Assembly: GCA_027422505.1 (NCBI GenBank)
Contig: JAPQWV010000409.1
Span: 248,001 to 312,000, forward strand
Direction: 5' to 3'
DNA length: 64,000 nucleotides
Origin: Craterostigma plantagineum
Lineage: Eukaryota; Streptophyta; Magnoliopsida; Lamiales; Linderniaceae
Part shown: piece after piece, positions 59,362-64,000 of the stretch
How the letters are laid out: the number at the start of each line of letters is the position of its first letter
How positions within the stretch are numbered: position 1 is the stretch's first letter
Notes under the pieces: generated by a model
Seen by the model: only the letters and a program-made list of their open reading frames with translations
What the model was told of the DNA's origin: nothing
The model's database searches: none
Made by a program: the position numbers and the translations under genes

Positions 59362-61371
59362 TTATGATCTCTCTTCTTCATCAGTTTCTTGCTTCCTTAA
59401 CAGGGATTTGTCTGTTTGAACACTGCTTTCATATCCACTGCTATCCTCCCCTGGCTCTCCAGTGTTCTTCTTCACTGGTTTGTTGTTCGATCTTCCCTGT
59501 TCCTTCCCGCCCTTACGATCCTTACGAAAAAGTAAATAGATATTAATTTCGATCGATAGAATGATCTACACATCATGCATATGTAATGGTTTAGAGTTCC
59601 ATTACGAAACTTACATCGCGGAAAGGAAAATCATCAGCCTCTAGCATGTGTATCACATGCCCCATCTTAGGCCTCTTCTGAGAATTCGGGTCGACACAGC
59701 GTAGTGCAACCAAAAGGGTACGCTTCAAACTCCTCGAAGAAGGCTTTTCTGGTAATTTCGGGTCCAAAACGCCCTCGGGATTTCGGTTAGATACCATCGT
59801 TTTGAGCCAATCGACAAGGTTCACCTGATAAAGTTACATATAGAAATAAAAAGAAAATATCAAGAAATTAAAAGATCAGAGAAATAAAAAGGGTGGGGTG
59901 TATACTTCTCCAGGCGGGCGGCTGTAATCTACAGGGATTCTCCCTGTAATAATCTCCATTATAAGAATGCCAAAACTGTAGACATCGCTTCGCTCATTCA
60001 ACATTCCAGTGCTAGCATATTCTGGGGCGACGTAGCTGCATAAGACAAACCATATCGAAGTAGTTCGTTAGTATTTGATTGGAGAACTGGCAATAAAATT
60101 TAACAACGATTATTACCCGAATGTACCCATGACACGTGTGGTAATGTAACTCCTCTCGGAACCCAAGAGCTTCGCAAGGCCGAAATCTGACACCTTTGCA
60201 TTCCACTGCTTGTCTAGTAAGATGTTGCTCGACTTAATGTCTCTATGGACAACCTTAGGTTCGAGGCATTCGTGCAAATACGTCAGCCTGATATTTTAAA
60301 AATTGTTCAATTTGTCAAACGTAAATAAGAATCTTGATGAAATTTCAGATTCTTTGTTCTTTTTTTACTTACCCTTTTGCAGCTCCGAGGATGATGTTCA
60401 TACGAATCTCCCATGTAAGAGGGCTGCATGGCCCGACATCTCCGTGAAGCCATTGCTCTAAGTTTCCATTGTTGGCATATTCGTACACAAGCATCCTACG
60501 AATGATTCAGACAATGAAATCATCAATCAAACCATTGAAGCTTCTTTCAAGGTTATAACATAAGCGTTATTACCTATGAGCTCCTTCGACGCAATAGCCA
60601 AGCAACCTAACCAAGTTTTTATGCCTAACACGGCCAATTGCTTCGACTTCAACCTTGAATTCCCTCTCTGCTTGACCCCTACACTCTCCCAAAGTAAAAT
60701 GAGTTCGAATTTCTGTAAAAGACTCCAACTTTACTAACAAAGACATCATTTTTCTCTTACCTATTATTGAGCAAATTCTTGACGGCAACAGTGTTGTTAT
60801 CTTTCAGCACGCCTCTGTAAACAATCCCATACCCACCTTCGCCGATCACATTCTCATCGGCAAAGCTATTAGTACACTCCTCAAGCTCCCTCAATGTGTA
60901 CCAATGCCCCCAGCCCAGATGAGAAACCTCGGGTCCGGTCACGCCCGAACCGCCACCCATCTCACCGGCGGATCGGGTCTCACCGCTTCCGTGACCCGAG
61001 CCCGACCCACCACGGTTCTGCTTTTCTGGAAAAGAGATTCTGTGGCCCTTCCCTAGCTCAATGTGGACCCTTCGTTCCTCGACGGGGAGCTCAGGCTCGG
61101 GGATCGGGTTCGAACCGTGGTGAATCGGGTCGACCCGGATTTCCCTGGAGACGGTCGGCGGAGTGGTGGATTTCTGATGGGCCGGTAAGAGAGCTGACGC
61201 CGGCGAGGCCCTTTTGTTCCTTCGAGAAGTAAACCATACGGAGACTATGAACAACATGATGACGATTGCCGCGCCGACGCAGATTCCGAGGACGACCCAT
61301 AAGCGCAACCCGAAAATTGAGGTCCGTTTAGAGAGCTCGTCGTTCAGAAAGGACGGTTTGCCATCAGACAT
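59362..61371 (-). CDS. Receptor-like Ser/Thr kinase (At1g01540/At4g01330 group)
   Basis: Seven exons: 61371-60761, 60678-60574, 60495-60373, 60287-60117, 60035-59906, 59824-59615 and 59520-59362. They sum to 1,509 nt (502 residues). A short extracellular start ([19 protein letters not shown]) is followed by one transmembrane helix ([20 protein letters not shown]). The kinase domain has a P-loop ([11 protein letters not shown]), VAVK lysine, HRDIKSSN catalytic loop, [13 protein letters not shown] and a YVAPEY activation segment. There is no large ectodomain, which is typical of this group. The tail is basic and Ser/Asp-rich ([13 protein letters not shown]). Ligands are unknown. All phases are intact. 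Confidence 0.92.
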
Positions 61372-62355
61372 AATTTTTTTTTGCTTCTTTCTTGCAGAAC
61401 AAATCTTGATGGTCTTTTTCTTCGATGAGCTTAGCTCGAGAATATCTTGTGCTTTGCTGCTGCTGCTCGAGCTTTAGCTCAAAAGGCTGTGAAGGAACAT
61501 GTTTGACTGATGCAAGCTGTCAGCGATGTGACGTCTAGAAAGAAAATGGGGACATAAGTTTGTTGGGTTTTGCTTTAATGGTGTTGACATAATGTGTACT
61601 TTTTTACTTTCGTGTATGAGTCCATTTATGGCCTCAACCACACCTAACTACGATCTTATTGCAACTCTTCTCAATAGTGCAAACTACTATGTTAGCATCT
61701 TCTTACACTGATTGCCCTGCTCGCTCCTAGTCTTAGAGGAATCATTTTCCTTGTTTAATAATAAAAAATTAGACGACTTATTCCCTAATGTTGGATCAAT
61801 TATTTTGTTAGATATAAATATATCATCATAATGATTGCTATTGATGGTTGTTGGTATTTATTTATTAATTTTTTTTTTCGGGGTCGGGTGGTGCTCTGCT
61901 TCTGTTTCCTTGTGGAATATATTAATTGATGCCGGGATTTGCTTACGTGTATTTACTCAATTATAATAGTCGGCGGAGGAGGCGAAAAAAGACATAATAT
62001 AATGGTCATTCTTTTAGCAATAGACGATACAATTCTTGAAAGTGTACAATACAATACAATCAAGAAAATAAAAATCGAATGCTGGAAAAGTTATACTGTA
62101 ATGAAGTTTGAATATGTTGATAGCACTTACTGGGCCGATTCAAATGGTGGTCCAATACAAAATTGGGCTCAATCAGAACCCAAAAGAAATTCCAAAAAAC
62201 ATTATTCCACTCGCAGAAAGCTCAAGCCTCAACATAAGATTTCATTTTAACAGTTTCAATGAAGCCATCGCTCTCTGCCTTTATTAGCATAGATTAAGGT
62301 TGCTAGGAAGAAGAAGACACGGCAGGGGAAGAATTGTTCTCCGAGCAGCTTACGT
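61372..62355. other. Intergenic region, kinase upstream / bHLH 3' side
   Basis: About 980 bp. ATCTTGTGCTTTGCTGCTGCTGCTC (61446-61470) lies in the kinase leader. The rest is AT-rich spacer. GGCCGA and GGGCTC words near 62140-62170. No gene supported. Confidence 0.4.
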
Positions 62356-63598
62356 CTAACTGCATTCTCGCAACGTCTCATCCCTGCAAATATCCTACAC
62401 CAGAGCACCTCACCCCGTAAAATCACGCACTCATCACATAAACAGAAAGAAGAAAGAAGAAAAAACATTGTTGTTCACCTTTGTGGAGGCCAAGTGATCG
62501 ACCAATCCGTAACGGTTTTGCATCGGCGGGACAAAGCTGGGCCCCACAGATCCCGAGTGAACGACGCTTGGCCGTGCTGAGTTGCTGGGGTTATTACAGC
62601 TAGTCTCTACTAAACTGCCATGCGTAGCATAAACATTTTGGTTGTTAGGAATAATAATGGAGCCCATGGCTCTGCTTTGGCCATCTGTAAACTTGTTTCC
62701 TTGGTCCAACTCGGTCGCATCTGAGGAAGCTAGCATCGATCGGAGCGATCCAAGAGAGTACCCAGAATGTAGGCTTAATCCGTTTCTTAATGTAAGCATC
62801 TGCGTAGTACACATTGTTCGAAGAATATGATGTCAAGATTTGTTCATTGAAGTGTTCTTTTTTTTGTAAGAGAAAATGAACCTGGACTTGAAGCTGCAGC
62901 TGTTTCAGATATTCGATGGCCTCGTCAAGCATTGAAGCCTTATCGGTCTGGGCATATAAGGCGGCGTAAAAAAAGGATTTTTTTTTTTTTTTTCGAATGG
63001 GAGAAATACTGTTTTATTACCTTGTTGGAATTAGGAATCAGATGCTGAAGGGCTTTTAGCTTCTCATTGATTCTGCTTCTCCTCCTCTGTTACAGATCAC
63101 ACCCATTAAAATAAACAGAGTGGTTGTTAGAAGAAGAAGTTTATGAGTTCGACGAAATGCGATCAGACTAAGACCTTTTCGGACATATTATGAACTTCAG
63201 CAGCTCGACTTCTCTTCGAGGATCGTGGAGGTGGTGGAATTGCTTGAGCTTCGTTAGCTTGAGACTCCTATTTTCAATATAAACAGTTTCTTTTGAAAGG
63301 GCTGAAGATTATATATGAAATTCGAGCCCAAGAAGATTTTCAGACCTAAAACGTACAAACTTATTACCTTACTAAAAGGGTTCTTGCCATCAGATTCTTT
63401 AGGAAAGAAGCACGTTCGATCTGAGAAGTTGATGCTGCTTGAAGACTCAGCCACCGTATTGGTCGCCCCAACTCCGCCGTAGAAGAAGGCGGCGGCGGCG
63501 CTGTCAGAAGTTGCAGCTGAAGATGACGAATTGTGGAGAAGAATTTGAAGATAAGAAGACATGTCCTCAGATTCATTGCTCTCATAATGATCAGCCAT
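62356..63598 (-). CDS. bHLH transcription factor, SPATULA/ALCATRAZ/PIF-related
   Basis: Six exons: 63598-63368, 63267-63175, 63086-63021, 62947-62882, 62799-62479 and 62394-62356. They sum to 816 nt (271 residues). The N-terminal region is acidic and Ser-rich (ESEDMSSYLQILLHNSSSSA). The basic region SSKRSRAAEVHNMSEKRRRS continues to RINEKLKALQHLIPNSNK, then TDKASMLDEAIEYLKQLQLQ. This is the exact bHLH pattern of the SPT/ALC/PIF subfamily, which binds E/G-boxes. The start lacks a clear APB phytochrome-binding motif, which favours SPT/ALC over PIFs. These factors control carpel margin and fruit valve development and seed germination. The last 39-nt exon is the least certain (DICRDETLRECS then stop). 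Met 63598 is the first ATG in frame. Confidence 0.88.
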
Positions 63599-64000
63599 CT
63601 CATTACTTGCAGCACACAAAAACGATTCTTGACAAGAAACATAAAAAATGCAAACTTTACGACGCTACTTCACTTCTCTCTGATAAAATTGGAGAACCCA
63701 TCCCCCAATATTCAAAGAAACGACTGAAATCTTCGACGAAAGACTGATCTCAAACGAATATTAACACAGCACAGCACAGAATTGGACAGTCAAGATTATG
63801 ACGAAGAGTGTGTTCTTGTTTGAGATGTGATGTGATGTGATGTAAGAAGGGCTGTTTCGAACTTCAGAATTTGTACTGCAAGAAGGGATCGATCTTTTCT
63901 ATGTTGGGAGATGAGAAGGCTGTGTATGCTTTTCCTATTCTGGCAAGTTATGGTTTGAGATGATGAGCAAAACTCTATTGCAAAGGTTTTAATCTCTGTT
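63599..64000. promoter_or_regulatory. 5' leader and promoter of the bHLH gene
   Basis: 402 bp at the window edge. GATGTGATGTGATGTGATG (63824-63842) is a short tandem array of GATGT. No further gene seen. Confidence 0.35.

Overview
This window is nuclear DNA of a flowering plant, almost certainly a eudicot and possibly an asterid. The genes carry many short AT-rich introns with GT-AG borders. They include a chloroplast antenna protein (LHCA5), a patellin, a vacuolar-sorting RMR receptor, a SPATULA/ALCATRAZ-type bHLH and a eugenol-synthase-like reductase. The intergenic DNA contains MITEs, Mutator-like elements and AT microsatellites. The species cannot be named from the sequence alone.

Layout. 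0.1-15 kb holds an RNF170-like RING E3 ligase (-), a patellin (+), a DLN/EAR-motif protein (+), a CDKAL1-type tRNA methylthiotransferase (-) and an EGS-like reductase (+). At 15.5-16.1 kb there is a small unknown gene (+). 16.5-29 kb is a rearranged block. A complete 15-exon CCA-adding tRNA nucleotidyltransferase (-) is head-to-head with a broken XRCC2 copy, which is cut off by a broken RNR1 3' end. Next come a minisatellite-bearing TIR element with 9-bp target duplications and a palindrome of about 2.4 kb that carries two convergent copies of one gene. Last is a second copy of the pair, in which the CCA gene is truncated and XRCC2 is intact. 29-42 kb holds PDIL5-2 (+), RMR (-), a DUF688-like gene (-), a small unknown gene (-), LHCA5 (-) and several MITEs. 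42-48 kb is a composite repeat region with captured gene pieces, including a third CCA fragment. 48-51 kb has SCP2 (-) head-to-head with a thioredoxin-like protein (+). 51-55 kb is an inserted block flanked by a partial COQ10 duplication, with a small LisH gene and a gypsy gag relic. 55-64 kb has COQ10 (-), TGS1 (+), a receptor-like kinase (-) and the bHLH gene (-).

Reconstructed exons keep phase across every junction in almost every gene. PATL, CCA and TGS1 are each one base short of a complete frame; this is either real damage or residual assembly error. The main findings are the reciprocal survival of the duplicated CCA/XRCC2 pair with an E2F-type site in both promoters, the convergent palindrome as a possible hairpin-RNA locus, and a small dispersed family of DCAF1-like LisH/armadillo fragments. 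I did not find a demonstrably new biochemical system. All functional names come from remembered family resemblance and were not checked by search.
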